Assembly (NCBI GenBank): GCA_030526045.1
Contig: JAUNDN010000019.1
Coordinates: 1,367-48,167 of the forward strand
Reading direction: 5' to 3'
Source of the DNA: Bacillota bacterium
Lineage (GTDB): Bacteria > Bacillota > Clostridia > Lachnospirales > Lachnospiraceae
Length of the DNA stretch: 46,801 nt
The notes under the pieces were generated by a model that saw only the letters and a list, made by a program, of their open reading frames with translations, was not told where the DNA came from and searched no databases. Positions 24,754-34,137 of the stretch are shown here, piece after piece (position 1 is the stretch's first letter; the number at the start of each line of letters is the position of its first letter). The translations under genes and the position numbers were made by a program.

Positions 24754-26478
24754 ATGAGTAAAGAAAATCAAAGCAAGAAAAAAACAATTTCATTTATGAA
24801 TTCCATTAAGACAAAAATATTATTGCTGGTTGTCTTTGTGATTATTGCGACTGCAGGTATTAGTCTCTGGACCAGCGTCCCGTTGATCAACGAAAATGTT
24901 ACAACATTAACACAGAACTACATGAAGGATGCTGCAACACTGACAGGGCAGTCTATCGAAAATGAAATTGAGTATCTGGGTGCAGAAGCAGTTCTTACGC
25001 CGGACTGCCTTGCTAAAATTGCTAAGGATATCAAAATTTCCGGCATGGATTCCAGCTATGCTTATGTTGTAGCAGCAGACGGTACGATGATGTATCATCC
25101 GACACCTGAGAAAATCGGTCAGCCGGTTGAAAATGCAGCGGTAAAACAGCTTCTTGCCGAAATTGAAAAAGGAAATAAACCGGAGCCAGATGTGATTTCT
25201 TACTTGTTTAAGGGAGTCACCAAATATGCATCCTACTATATTGGCTCAAATATGGATTATATTGTTATTGTAACAGCAGATGAAAAAGAAGCTCTTTCAA
25301 GCATTAATGATATGGTTATCAGAAATATTTGGGGTGCCGGTTTTGCTTTGGTAGTTTGCGGAGTCATCGGACTTATCCTTGCCACAATAATTGTCAGGCC
25401 GATATCCAGAACAACAGGAATGCTTATTAAGCTTTCAGAACTTGATTTTACGGATAAGGAACAAATACAGGCTACTCTTGAAAAGAGAAAAGATGAGACC
25501 GGTGTTATGGGGAAGGCAATCGGTACCTTGAGAGAAGAGCTTTCAGAAATCATTAAGAATATTACCGGTCAAAGTAAAGAGATTTATGAAGCCTCCAATG
25601 CGATGAGCCAAAGTGCTTTTGAGACAAGTCAATCTGTTGAACAGGTTGAAAAGGCAATTAATGAAATTGCGCAGGGTGCGAATTCACAGGCACAGGAAAC
25701 CCAGACAGCGACAGAAGATGTAATTGTTATGGGGAATATGATCGAAGAGACGAATATTGAGGTTGAGAATCTACGCAATAATGCACGTTCCATGAGCGAT
25801 GCCGGTGATAAGGCCATAACAATTCTTTCAGAGCTTAATGAGATTAATCTGAAGACGAAGGAAGCGATTCAGATCATCTATGAACAGACGAATACAACCA
25901 ATGCCTCCGTGCTGAAAATTAAAGATGCGACAGATATCATTTCAGACATTGCAGAAGAAACCAATCTGTTATCCCTGAATGCTTCCATTGAAGCTGCAAG
26001 AGCAGGAGAGCAGGGAAGAGGATTTGCAGTTGTTGCTTCACAGATTCAGAAGCTGGCAGAGCAATCAAATGAATCAGCAAGACAGATTGCCGAAATCATC
26101 GGACTACTGATTTCTGACTCCGAAAAGACGGTCGAAACGATGGAAGATGTTAAAAACGTTATTGAGAAGCAGAATGAAAATGTCATGCATACAGAGAAGG
26201 CCTTTAGGGATGTAAAGCAAGGAATTGATCAGTCAATTGAAAGTGTACGTTCCATAGCGGTAAAAACAGAACAGCTTGATGAAGCAAGAGTCAGGGTTGT
26301 TGATGTAGTTCAGAACCTCCGGGCAATAGCAGAGGAAAATGCCGCAAGTACACAGGAGACTTCTGCGTCTGTAGAAGAGGTAGGGGCTATCATGGAAACC
26401 ATCAATGATAATGCGAAACAGCTTCACACAATTGCGGATGAATTGAATTGCAGCGTTAAGAAATTTATCACGGAATAA
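24754..26478 (+). CDS. Methyl-accepting chemotaxis protein
   Basis: This is a membrane chemoreceptor. It has a first helix (about 20-42), an extracellular Cache-like sensor domain (about 45-185, including [15 protein letters not shown]), a second helix (about 190-215), a HAMP region and a long coiled-coil signalling domain. The highly conserved tip [20 protein letters not shown] lies near residues 400-425. The protein has 574 residues. The ATG is preceded by GAGGGTGAG. No other chemotaxis gene is nearby. The ligand is unknown, although Cache domains often bind small organic molecules. Confidence 0.95.
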   Translation: MSKENQSKKKTISFMNSIKTKILLLVVFVIIATAGISLWTSVPLINENVTTLTQNYMKDAATLTGQSIENEIEYLGAEAVLTPDCLAKIAKDIKISGMDSSYAYVVAADGTMMYHPTPEKIGQPVENAAVKQLLAEIEKGNKPEPDVISYLFKGVTKYASYYIGSNMDYIVIVTADEKEALSSINDMVIRNIWGAGFALVVCGVIGLILATIIVRPISRTTGMLIKLSELDFTDKEQIQATLEKRKDETGVMGKAIGTLREELSEIIKNITGQSKEIYEASNAMSQSAFETSQSVEQVEKAINEIAQGANSQAQETQTATEDVIVMGNMIEETNIEVENLRNNARSMSDAGDKAITILSELNEINLKTKEAIQIIYEQTNTTNASVLKIKDATDIISDIAEETNLLSLNASIEAARAGEQGRGFAVVASQIQKLAEQSNESARQIAEIIGLLISDSEKTVETMEDVKNVIEKQNENVMHTEKAFRDVKQGIDQSIESVRSIAVKTEQLDEARVRVVDVVQNLRAIAEENAASTQETSASVEEVGAIMETINDNAKQLHTIADELNCSVKKFITE

Positions 26479-26495
26479 AGGATTCAGGAGTAACT

Positions 26496-28181
26496 ATGGA
26501 ATATCTTATTTTTGCGGTAGCGATTATTCTCTTTATAGCCCTTTTGATGCTGAAGGGCTATATCGACTATAAAAGAAGCGAAAAGCACTTTGTTAAAAGA
26601 CTTTATGACGAATATGGCACGCTACCGCAAAAAGAGTATAAGCCGGAACAGTTTGCATCCATTTCCCATTACTTTCAAAATCATCCCGAAAAATTTATTG
26701 TGGATGATATCACCTGGAATGATCTCAACATGGATGAGATGTTTAAAATGCTTAATAGCACCTATTCTGCGGCCGGCGAAGAGTATTTGTATTATATGCT
26801 AAGAACTCCCTGTATGCAGCAGGAGGAACTTTTAAAGAGAGAAGAAATTATTTCATGGTTTCAGGAAAATCAGGATGAACGTGTAGCATATCAGTTCATT
26901 TTTTCCAAACTGGGAAGCTGTGGTAAGTTTTCCATCTATGATTATCTTGGCTTCCTTGATAATCTTGGTACAAGAAGCAATTTGGGACATTACCTGTCAA
27001 TTCTGGGTATTTTTGTTTCGATCGTTATTTTGTTTGTAAATATACCGATCGGTCTTGTTGTATTGGTGACAATACTGATATACAATAATTTGTCCTATTT
27101 CAAAATAAAAAGTGAGATTGAACCCTATATTACAAGCTTTGCCTATGTATTCCGTCTTTTGGATACTGCAGAGCGACTGAAAAAGCATCAGGTTACACTT
27201 TTGGAGGATGAATTCAAAGAATTGATTCATTGCAGTAATAGCATGAACAGCTTTAAAGCAGGATCTTATCTTGTTATGTCAGGTGCAAGAATGTCAGGAT
27301 CTGGAAATCCGCTTGAAATGTTTTTAGATTTCATTAGAATGGGCTTTCATATTGACTTGATCAAGTTTAATCAAATGCTGTCACAGGTCAGAAAGCATAT
27401 TAATGAAATTGATCGGATGATTACAATCCTCGGCAGGATTGATGCCCTGATTGCAGTCGGCGCATACAGGGCCGCTAAGCCCTACTGTGTACCGGAATTT
27501 ACGGATAAGCTAGAAATTACGGCAAAACAAATATATCATCCTTTAATTGATAATCCTGTTAAAAATGATATAGCAACTGATTGTTGCGTGTTGATTACCG
27601 GATCTAATGCTTCCGGAAAATCTACCTTTTTGAAAACAGCAGCACTTAATGCCATTTTAGCCCAGACAATTCACACCTGTCCTGCTAAATACTATAGAGC
27701 ATCCATGTTCAGAATCTATTCTTCCATGAGTCTTCGGGATGATGTGCAGGGGGGCGATAGCTATTATATGGTAGAGATTAAGTCCTTAAAGCGCATATTA
27801 GCTGCAGCTTCAAACACAGAAACACAGCCTGTACTTTGCTTTGTGGATGAAGTGCTGCGGGGAACAAATACAGTAGAACGAATTGCTGCCTCCACGGAAA
27901 TATTGAGAAGCCTTTCAGGAGGAAACTGTATCTGTTTCGCAGCCACGCATGATATTGAACTGACGCATCTTTTGGAAAATATCTATCATAATTATCATTT
28001 TGCGGAGGAAATCGCTGAGGATGATATTTTCTTCAGCTATAAAATTATGAATGGCCGTGCAACCACCAGAAATGCCATAAGACTTCTTGGAATCATGGGA
28101 TATGATCAGAAAATCATAAAAGAGGCGGAACAGATGGCAGACCATTTCATGAAAACCGGAAAGTGGCACGGACTTGACTAA
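26496..28181 (+). CDS. Membrane-anchored MutS-like ATPase
   Basis: The C-terminal half is a MutS-type ATPase with Walker A GSNASGKST (about 369-377), the ST-like segment DDVQGGDSYYMVEI, Walker B CFVDEVLRGTNT (about 449-460) and ATHDIEL. The N-terminal half lacks the mismatch-recognition domain. It carries one helix at residues 2-20 and a pair of helices near 168-205. It is therefore not the repair protein MutS but one of the shorter MutS-related membrane proteins of unknown role. It sits 17 bases after the chemoreceptor, with a TCAGGAG ribosome binding site. Confidence 0.88.
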   Translation: MEYLIFAVAIILFIALLMLKGYIDYKRSEKHFVKRLYDEYGTLPQKEYKPEQFASISHYFQNHPEKFIVDDITWNDLNMDEMFKMLNSTYSAAGEEYLYYMLRTPCMQQEELLKREEIISWFQENQDERVAYQFIFSKLGSCGKFSIYDYLGFLDNLGTRSNLGHYLSILGIFVSIVILFVNIPIGLVVLVTILIYNNLSYFKIKSEIEPYITSFAYVFRLLDTAERLKKHQVTLLEDEFKELIHCSNSMNSFKAGSYLVMSGARMSGSGNPLEMFLDFIRMGFHIDLIKFNQMLSQVRKHINEIDRMITILGRIDALIAVGAYRAAKPYCVPEFTDKLEITAKQIYHPLIDNPVKNDIATDCCVLITGSNASGKSTFLKTAALNAILAQTIHTCPAKYYRASMFRIYSSMSLRDDVQGGDSYYMVEIKSLKRILAAASNTETQPVLCFVDEVLRGTNTVERIAASTEILRSLSGGNCICFAATHDIELTHLLENIYHNYHFAEEIAEDDIFFSYKIMNGRATTRNAIRLLGIMGYDQKIIKEAEQMADHFMKTGKWHGLD

Positions 28182-28234
28182 CAAAAAACGGAATGATATG
28201 ATGATACAAGAAATTGGAAATGCGAGGTTTTGAA

Positions 28235-28405
28235 ATGAACAATCTGATTTTGTTTGTAAATTCTTTTTTATCTTATCTTTTATTGATGGCAGTAATTGTA
28301 ATTCTGGCTGGAATTGCAGTTTTTATTGGCATTAAGCTGAGAAAGAATAAAAATGCAAAAGTTGAACAAATGAAGGCTGCTACAGAGCAGGAACAGAAAG
28401 CATAA
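28235..28405 (+). CDS. Small single-pass membrane protein
   Basis: This is a 56-residue protein with one strong membrane helix (about 5-35) followed by a Lys-rich then Glu/Gln-rich tail (LRKNKNAKVEQ). ATG 28235 is chosen because GAGG lies 7 bases upstream. It follows the MutS-like gene by about 50 bases and is closed by a good terminator, so it is probably cotranscribed with it. I recognise no family. Confidence 0.7.
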   Translation: MNNLILFVNSFLSYLLLMAVIVILAGIAVFIGIKLRKNKNAKVEQMKAATEQEQKA

Positions 28406-28434
28406 TTGATTGTAAATTGAATGAAAGAGTTCAT

Positions 28435-28462
28435 AAAGCGCAAAGATGCCTTTGCGCTTTTT
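28435..28462 (+). terminator. Intrinsic terminator
   Basis: A perfect 11-bp stem AAAGCGCAAAG (28435-28445) and CTTTGCGCTTT (28450-28460) with a 4-base loop ends in a T-run. Confidence 0.9.
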
Positions 28463-28530
28463 ATATCGTATAGAGGCTGCGAAATTGATTATGAGATCCG
28501 GAATTTATGGGAAGTGGAGGAGATTCTTAC

Positions 28531-29523
28531 ATGGCAAAATCCGCAAACCAAAAACTAAAGCCTATTTATCTAATAAAAATATTAAATGAAAAGACAGATG
28601 AGAATCATTGCCTTTCTGCACAGGAGCTGATTACGGAGCTTTCTGCTTACGGAATTTCTGCGGAAAGAAAGAGTATTTATGATGATATCGAATGTCTGAC
28701 TCAGCTTGGCTTTGATATCGTAAATAACAAATCCAGGACAAACGGTGGATATTACCTGGCAAGTCGTGATTTTGAACTTCCGGAATTAAAACTTCTTGTA
28801 GATGCGGTTCAGTCTTCCCGATTTATCACTCAGAAGAAATCAAGAGAACTGATTTCCAAAATTGAGAAGCTGGCAGGACCATATGACGGAAAGCAGCTTC
28901 AGCGTCAGGTATTCGTGGCAGGCAGAGTGAAAACAGAAAACGAAAGCATTTACTACAACGTAGACCGTATTCATCATGCCATTCAGGAGAATGCTCCGAT
29001 CACCTTCACTTATCTTGAGTGGAATTTAAAAAAGGAACTTCACCCGAGAAGGGATGGAAAAGCATATCGTGTCAGCCCTTGGGCATTGACCTGGCAGGAT
29101 GAAAATTATTATTTGATCGCTTATGATGATGAGGAGGAAAAAATTAAGCATTTCCGCGTAGATAAGATGAATCGGATTACGGAGCTTGAGAATCAGCAAC
29201 GAAAAGGGATAGAGGCATTTCGCGAATTTGATATTGCAGAATATACCAACCGTACCTTTGGGATGTTTGGCGGAGAACCGGAAACTGTAACATTAAAGCT
29301 TCCTGCCACTATGGTGGGCATTATCCTTGATCGATTCGGACGAGAAACCGATATCAGAACGTTAGATGACGAATTTATCAGTGTAAGGGTAAAGGCAGCG
29401 GTAAGCGGCCAATTTTTCGGCTGGGTTACAGGTCTTGGTGAAAGAGTCAGTATTTTGGCCCCGGAGCATGTAAAAGAAGATTATTTGAAATTTATGAACC
29501 ATATTATTCAAAACTATAGCTGA
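28531..29523 (+). CDS. WYL-domain transcriptional regulator
   Basis: This protein has an N-terminal winged helix (about 10-75, with YLIKILNEKTDENHCLSAQE and ERKSIYDDIECL) and a WYL domain in the middle and C-terminal part (about 140-215, with WALTWQDENYYLIAYDD and HFRVDKM). A C-terminal extension follows. Such proteins regulate nearby genes and often bind nucleic acids or nucleotides. ATG 28531 follows GGAGGAG by 8-10 bases. ATG 28507 upstream lacks a signal. The aminotransferase follows 30 bases later and may be its target. Confidence 0.88.
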   Translation: MAKSANQKLKPIYLIKILNEKTDENHCLSAQELITELSAYGISAERKSIYDDIECLTQLGFDIVNNKSRTNGGYYLASRDFELPELKLLVDAVQSSRFITQKKSRELISKIEKLAGPYDGKQLQRQVFVAGRVKTENESIYYNVDRIHHAIQENAPITFTYLEWNLKKELHPRRDGKAYRVSPWALTWQDENYYLIAYDDEEEKIKHFRVDKMNRITELENQQRKGIEAFREFDIAEYTNRTFGMFGGEPETVTLKLPATMVGIILDRFGRETDIRTLDDEFISVRVKAAVSGQFFGWVTGLGERVSILAPEHVKEDYLKFMNHIIQNYS

Positions 29524-29538
29524 AGCATGAGATGCTTC
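29522..29538 (+). other. Small perfect hairpin between regulator and aminotransferase
   Basis: GAAGCAT and ATGCTTC flank a 3-base loop directly at the regulator stop codon and 6 bases before the GGAGG of the next gene. There is no T-run, so it is not a terminator. It may tune translation or mRNA stability. Confidence 0.45.
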
Positions 29539-29553
29539 GGATTGGAGGAAAAG

Positions 29554-30726
29554 ATGAAATTACAGGTTGCAGACAGAATGAAGGATTATGAGGAAGGAAT
29601 ATTTCAAATTCTGAATGAGAAAAAGGAAGAGGTAGAGAAGAAAGGGAAAAAAGTATATAATTTATCCGTTGGAACACCGGATTTTCCTACTGATACGCAT
29701 ATCATGGATGCAGTGATAAAGGCAGCTCAAAACTCCGACAATTACAAATATGCGCTTAAAATGATTCCTGAACTGATGGAGGCTGTTATTGCACGCTTTC
29801 AAAAGCGATACCATGTCACCTTAACAGAAAAGGAAGTTACGGATGTATATGGTTCCCAGGAAGGAATTGCACATATTGGATTATCCTTGTGCAATCCGGG
29901 AGACATTGTCCTGGTACCGAATCCCGGTTATCCAATCTTTTCGATAGGACCCTCCTTAGCACAAGCAGATGTACGCACTTATGATCTGGTACCTGAAAAC
30001 AACTATTTACCGGATTTAAAGGCATTAGATGATAAGCTTCTTAAAAAGACAAAATTCATGATTGTTTCTTACCCCTTAAATCCGGTTTGTAAAATTGCGC
30101 CTGATAGTTTTTATGAAGAATTAATACCCTGGGCAAAAGAGCATAATATTATTATTCTTCATGATAATGCATATTCCGACATTGTTTTTGACGGTCACAT
30201 TGGGAAATCAATTCTTCAGTTTCCGGGTGCAAAGGAAGTGTGCATTGAATTTTATTCTCTTTCCAAGAGCTATAACTATACCGGCGCAAGAGTCGGATTC
30301 CTGGTTGGTAACGAATATCTGGTACAAAATTTTAAGAAGCTTCGCTCACAAATTGATTACGGAACCTTTTTGCCGGTACAATATGGTGCGGTTGCAGCGT
30401 TAAATGGTCCGGATACAAATATAAAAAAGCGCTGTAAGGAATATCAGAAGAGAAGAGATGCATTGTGTGGTGGTTTAAGAAGTATCGGATGGGATATACC
30501 GGATAGTCAGGGAAGTATGTTTGCATGGGGGAAAATCCCGGAGGGATATACGGATGATGTAGCATTTGTTATGGAACTTTTAGATAGATCCGGTGTGCTT
30601 TGTACACCGGGAAGCAGTTTTGGAAGCCTTGGCAAGGGCCATGTACGATTCGCACTTACGATGCCGGTGGAACAGATCAATGAGGCTGTGAAAGCCGTTG
30701 CGGATTCCGGTATCATTAAGAGATAG
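29554..30726 (+). CDS. PLP-dependent class I/II aminotransferase
   Basis: This is a fold-type I aminotransferase of 390 residues. The Schiff-base region reads SLSKSYNYTGARVGFLVG, with the PLP-binding Lys in SLSK and the GARVG pattern. Other conserved parts are NLSVGTPDFPT, GSQEGIAH, VPNPGYPIF, SYPLNPVCK and LHDNAYSDI. The pattern resembles the LL-diaminopimelate/aspartate aminotransferase group, but the amino acid substrate cannot be told. ATG 29554 is five bases after GGAGG and is preferred to ATG 29527. The gene lies behind the WYL regulator and ends at a terminator. Confidence 0.9.
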   Translation: MKLQVADRMKDYEEGIFQILNEKKEEVEKKGKKVYNLSVGTPDFPTDTHIMDAVIKAAQNSDNYKYALKMIPELMEAVIARFQKRYHVTLTEKEVTDVYGSQEGIAHIGLSLCNPGDIVLVPNPGYPIFSIGPSLAQADVRTYDLVPENNYLPDLKALDDKLLKKTKFMIVSYPLNPVCKIAPDSFYEELIPWAKEHNIIILHDNAYSDIVFDGHIGKSILQFPGAKEVCIEFYSLSKSYNYTGARVGFLVGNEYLVQNFKKLRSQIDYGTFLPVQYGAVAALNGPDTNIKKRCKEYQKRRDALCGGLRSIGWDIPDSQGSMFAWGKIPEGYTDDVAFVMELLDRSGVLCTPGSSFGSLGKGHVRFALTMPVEQINEAVKAVADSGIIKR

Positions 30727-30733
30727 GACTTTA

Positions 30734-30776
30734 GGGCAGCTCGGTAAAATTCTACTAAAACCAGGCTGCCCTTTTT
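30734..30776 (+). terminator. Intrinsic terminator after the aminotransferase
   Basis: GGGCAGC (30734-30740) pairs with GCTGCCC (30765-30771), followed by TTTTT. Inner GGT/ACC pairing extends the stem. Confidence 0.82.
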
Positions 30777-30800
30777 GTATATTTTTCTGGCGATTATGAA

Positions 30801-30829
30801 TTGACATCCTGATGTAGTTTTAATATACT
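30801..30829 (+). promoter_or_regulatory. Consensus sigma-A promoter of the nrd operon
   Basis: A perfect -35 TTGACA (30801-30806) and a -10 TATACT (30824-30829) lie 17 bases apart, about 90 bases before nrdD. Two NrdR-like boxes follow immediately. Confidence 0.9.
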
Positions 30830-30834
30830 TATAA

Positions 30835-30850
30835 ATACAACATCTTGTGA
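30835..30850 (+). promoter_or_regulatory. NrdR-like box 1
   Basis: ATACAACATCTTGTGA matches the published 16-base NrdR box (ACACTATATATTGTGT-like) at 11 of 16 positions by my hand alignment. It lies just downstream of the -10, where a bound repressor would block initiation. Its partner starts 30 bases later. Confidence 0.55.
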
Positions 30851-30864
30851 TTGGCGAAAATGCC

Positions 30865-30880
30865 ATACAATATTTTGCGT
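30865..30880 (+). promoter_or_regulatory. NrdR-like box 2
   Basis: ATACAATATTTTGCGT matches the NrdR box at 12 of 16 positions and closely resembles box 1. The 30-base start-to-start distance equals about three helical turns, as is usual for paired NrdR boxes. Confidence 0.6.
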
Positions 30881-30918
30881 TTGTTTTTATGTGAGTGGGG
30901 ATGAATGGAGGATATGAA

Positions 30919-33096
30919 ATGAGCAACGAACAGGAAAATGCCATTATTTATGGTGAAATCTATCAACCGGCCAGAAAAGTAATGGTTATCAAAAAGGATG
31001 GAAGTCTGGAGGCCTTCAATGTGCAGAAAGTCATTGATGCTGTCGGAAAAAGCGCATACAGGGCTTTAACGAAGTTTACACCGGAAGAGAAGAAGCATAT
31101 ATGTCAATATGTGGTGGATAAGGTGAATGAGCTTGATCAGGATCAGATTCCGATTCCTATTATGCATAATATTGTGGAAAGTGCTCTTGAGGATGTTAAG
31201 CCGATTGTTGCTAAAAGCTATCGTGATTATAGAAACTACAAACAGGACTTTGTACGCATGATGGATGATGTTTACAAAAAGAGTCAGTCTATCATGTATG
31301 TAGGGGACAAGGAAAATGCGAATACGGACAGTGCCCTTGTTTCAACGAAAAGAAGCCTTATTTTTAACCAATTCAATAAAGAATTGTATCAAAAATTTTT
31401 CATGACCACAGAAGAAATCCAGGCATGTCGTGACGGCTATATTTATGTTCATGATATGTCTGCAAGACGTGACACCATGAATTGCTGTCTTTTTGATGTG
31501 TCAAATGTACTGACCGGTGGCTTTGAAATGGGGAATATCTGGTATAACGAGCCCAAAACCCTTGACGTGGCATTTGATGTGATCGGAGATATTGTTTTAA
31601 GCGCAGCAAGCCAGCAATATGGTGGGTTTACAGTGCCTGAGGTAGATAAGATTCTTGAACCCTATGCAGAGAAAACCTTTCAGAAGAGTCTTGAAAAATA
31701 CACCAGACTGGGAATTGATGAGGAAACAGCGCAGGCAGAGGCACTTGCGGATGTAAAGAGAGAATTTGAACAGGGATTTCAGGGGTGGGAATATAAGTTT
31801 AACACCGTTGCATCCAGCCGTGGCGATTACCCGTTTATTACAGTTACAGCAGGTATTGGAACAGGCAGATTTGCTAAGCTTGCTACAATTTCACTTTTAA
31901 ATGTCAGAAGAAAAGGGCAGGGAAAGAAAGAATTCAAAAAACCTGTGCTTTTCCCTAAAATCGTATTTCTTTATGATGAGAACCTTCATGGCCCCGGTAA
32001 GGAGCTGGAGGATGTGTTTGAAGCAGGAGTTAAGTGTTCAGCAAAGACAATGTATCCTGACTGGCTGTCCTTAACAGGAAAGGGATATATTGCAAGTATG
32101 TACAAGCAGTACGGCAAGGTTATTTCTCCTATGGGCTGTCGTGCGTTCCTTTCTCCATGGTATGAAAGAGGAGGTATGCATCCTGCGGATGATGATGATG
32201 TTCCTGTATTTGTTGGAAGATTTAATATTGGTGCGGTTTCGCTTCATCTTCCTATGATCCTTGCAAAAGCAAGGCAGGAAAGCCGTGATTTTTATGAGGT
32301 GCTCGATTATTATTTAAATCTGATCCGGCAGCTACATATCAGAACCTATGCTTATCTGGGAGAAATGCGTGCATCCACAAATCCGCTTGCATACTGCGAG
32401 GGTGGTTTTCTTGGCGGAAATTTAAAGCTTTCCGATAAGATCAAACCAATTTTAAAGACTGCTACGGCAAGCTTCGGAATCACTGCATTTAATGAACTGC
32501 AGGAGCTTTATAACGGCAAATCGTTGGTAGAAGACGGTCAATTTGCACTTGAAGTATTAGAGCATATTAACCAGAAGATCAATGAATTTAAAGAAGAGGA
32601 TGGAAATCTTTATGCGATTTACGGAACACCTGCCGAAAGTCTTTGTGGTTTGCAGGTAAAGCAGTTCCGCGCAAAATATGGCATTATTGAAGGTGTTTCC
32701 GATCGTGAATATGTCTCAAACAGCTTCCACTGCCATGTTACTGAGGATATTACACCGATTCAGAAGCAGGATCTGGAATATCGTTTCTGGGAGCTTAGCA
32801 ACGGAGGTAAAATTCAGTACGTTAAGTACCCGATTGACTATAACATCGAAGCCATTAAGACATTGATCAGAAGAGCAATGGACATGGGCTTTTATGAAGG
32901 TGTAAACCTTTCCCTTGCGTATTGTGATGACTGTGGTCACCAGGAGCTTGAAATGGATGTATGTCCAGTATGCGGAAGCAAAAATCTTACTAAGATTGAC
33001 CGTATGAATGGGTATCTTTCATACTCCCGCGTACACGGAGATACCAGATTGAATGAAGCAAAAATGGCAGAAATTGCAGAAAGGAAGAGCATGTAG
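30919..33096 (+). CDS. nrdD: Anaerobic ribonucleoside-triphosphate reductase
   Basis: This is a class III reductase that makes dNTPs from NTPs under anaerobic conditions using a glycyl radical. An N-terminal ATP-cone (about 15-105, allosteric control) precedes the barrel, which carries NCCLFDVSNVL and the active-site-type segment MGCRAFLSPW. The C terminus has the zinc site Cys669-x2-Cys672 and Cys682-x2-Cys685, and the radical site RMNGYLS (Gly698). ATG 30919 lies 7 bases after GGAGG, giving 725 residues. The activase gene nrdG follows after 3 bases. The upstream promoter and NrdR-like boxes suggest dATP/ATP-responsive repression. Confidence 0.96.
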   Translation: MSNEQENAIIYGEIYQPARKVMVIKKDGSLEAFNVQKVIDAVGKSAYRALTKFTPEEKKHICQYVVDKVNELDQDQIPIPIMHNIVESALEDVKPIVAKSYRDYRNYKQDFVRMMDDVYKKSQSIMYVGDKENANTDSALVSTKRSLIFNQFNKELYQKFFMTTEEIQACRDGYIYVHDMSARRDTMNCCLFDVSNVLTGGFEMGNIWYNEPKTLDVAFDVIGDIVLSAASQQYGGFTVPEVDKILEPYAEKTFQKSLEKYTRLGIDEETAQAEALADVKREFEQGFQGWEYKFNTVASSRGDYPFITVTAGIGTGRFAKLATISLLNVRRKGQGKKEFKKPVLFPKIVFLYDENLHGPGKELEDVFEAGVKCSAKTMYPDWLSLTGKGYIASMYKQYGKVISPMGCRAFLSPWYERGGMHPADDDDVPVFVGRFNIGAVSLHLPMILAKARQESRDFYEVLDYYLNLIRQLHIRTYAYLGEMRASTNPLAYCEGGFLGGNLKLSDKIKPILKTATASFGITAFNELQELYNGKSLVEDGQFALEVLEHINQKINEFKEEDGNLYAIYGTPAESLCGLQVKQFRAKYGIIEGVSDREYVSNSFHCHVTEDITPIQKQDLEYRFWELSNGGKIQYVKYPIDYNIEAIKTLIRRAMDMGFYEGVNLSLAYCDDCGHQELEMDVCPVCGSKNLTKIDRMNGYLSYSRVHGDTRLNEAKMAEIAERKSM

Positions 33097-33099
33097 GCA

Positions 33100-33609
33100 A
33101 TGAGATATCACAATATAACCAAAGATGATATGTTAAATGGTGACGGCCTTCGCGTTGTATTATGGGTAGCCGGCTGCTCTCATTGCTGCAAAGAATGCCA
33201 AAATCCAATCACCTGGGATCCGGCAGGAGGGTTGCTTTTTGATGAAGCTGCCAAACAGGAAATATTTGAACAACTGGATAAACCCTATATTTCCGGTGTT
33301 ACCTTTTCCGGAGGAGATCCGCTACATGCAGCAAATCGCCTGGATGTAAGAAATCTGATGGCGGAAATCAAACAGAAATATCCGAATAAGACCATATGGC
33401 TATATACCGGAGATGTGTGGGAAAACATCATGCATTATGCAATCATGCAGTATGTTGATGTGCTTGTGGACGGAGAATTTGAGATTGACAAAAAGGATAA
33501 CAAGCTGTTATGGAAGGGAAGCAGTAATCAGCGTGTCATCGATGTACAGAAAACACTGAAACAGACGGATCCTTCTGTTCCGATTCTTCATTGTGGCGAT
33601 TATGCATAG
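33100..33609 (+). CDS. nrdG: Anaerobic ribonucleotide reductase activating protein
   Basis: NrdG is the radical SAM enzyme that installs the glycyl radical on NrdD. The cluster motif is Cys26-x3-Cys30-x2-Cys33 ([11 protein letters not shown]), with one extra Cys at 29. It is followed by the SAM-binding segment [10 protein letters not shown] and [11 protein letters not shown]. The length of 169 residues is typical. It is cotranscribed with nrdD and leads into dut. Confidence 0.96.
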   Translation: MRYHNITKDDMLNGDGLRVVLWVAGCSHCCKECQNPITWDPAGGLLFDEAAKQEIFEQLDKPYISGVTFSGGDPLHAANRLDVRNLMAEIKQKYPNKTIWLYTGDVWENIMHYAIMQYVDVLVDGEFEIDKKDNKLLWKGSSNQRVIDVQKTLKQTDPSVPILHCGDYA

Positions 33610-33628
33610 CAGAAAGGATACTTCTGAA

Positions 33629-34063
33629 ATGGAAACAATAAAGATTAAATATTTTACGGATAAGATAGATAAGCTGACCTATATTGACGGTAAGTCAGAC
33701 TGGATCGACTTAAGAGCTGCAGAGGATGTGGATTTAAAACAGGGTGAATTTAAACTGATTCCCTTGGGGGTTGCTATGGAGCTACCCAAGGGTTATGAGG
33801 CACATATTGTTCCCAGAAGCTCAACCTTCAAAAATTTCGGAATAATTCAGACGAATCACCAGGGGGTTGTAGATTGCTCTTATTGTGGTGATAATGATCA
33901 GTGGTTTATGCCTGTTTATGCAATGAGAGATACGCATATTTCCTGTAATGACAGAATCTGCCAATTTAGAATTGTTGAAAATCAGCCGAAGATTGTGTTT
34001 GATGAGGTGGAAACGCTAAATGGCGTCGATCGGGGCGGTTTTGGAAGCACCGGTAAACAATAA
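33629..34063 (+). CDS. dut: dUTP diphosphatase (dUTPase)
   Basis: dUTPase hydrolyses dUTP to dUMP, keeping uracil out of DNA and feeding dTMP synthesis. The trimeric-family motifs can be followed in order: [39 protein letters not shown] and the C-terminal GGFGSTG. ATG 33629 (144 residues) follows AAAGGA by 10 bases. An earlier ATG at 33593 overlaps nrdG and adds no conserved sequence. Placement behind nrdDG makes a compact dNTP-supply operon. Confidence 0.93.
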   Translation: METIKIKYFTDKIDKLTYIDGKSDWIDLRAAEDVDLKQGEFKLIPLGVAMELPKGYEAHIVPRSSTFKNFGIIQTNHQGVVDCSYCGDNDQWFMPVYAMRDTHISCNDRICQFRIVENQPKIVFDEVETLNGVDRGGFGSTGKQ

Positions 34064-34078
34064 AATCTTGTATAAAAG

Positions 34079-34131
34079 AGCTCCTTTTGCCACATAATGC
34101 TAATAAATGCTTTGTGTGTGCGGAAGGAGCT
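34079..34131 (+). promoter_or_regulatory. Long hairpin covering the GerA-family gene's ribosome binding site
   Basis: AGCTCCTT (34079-34086) pairs with AAGGAGCT (34124-34131). Two U-G pairs, GC/GC and CACA/TGTG with one bulge extend this to roughly 18 bp. The AAGGAG ribosome binding site of the next gene is in the 3' arm. The arm is followed by TTCTTT, so a terminator function for dut is an alternative. Confidence 0.65.
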
Positions 34132-34137
34132 TTCTTT

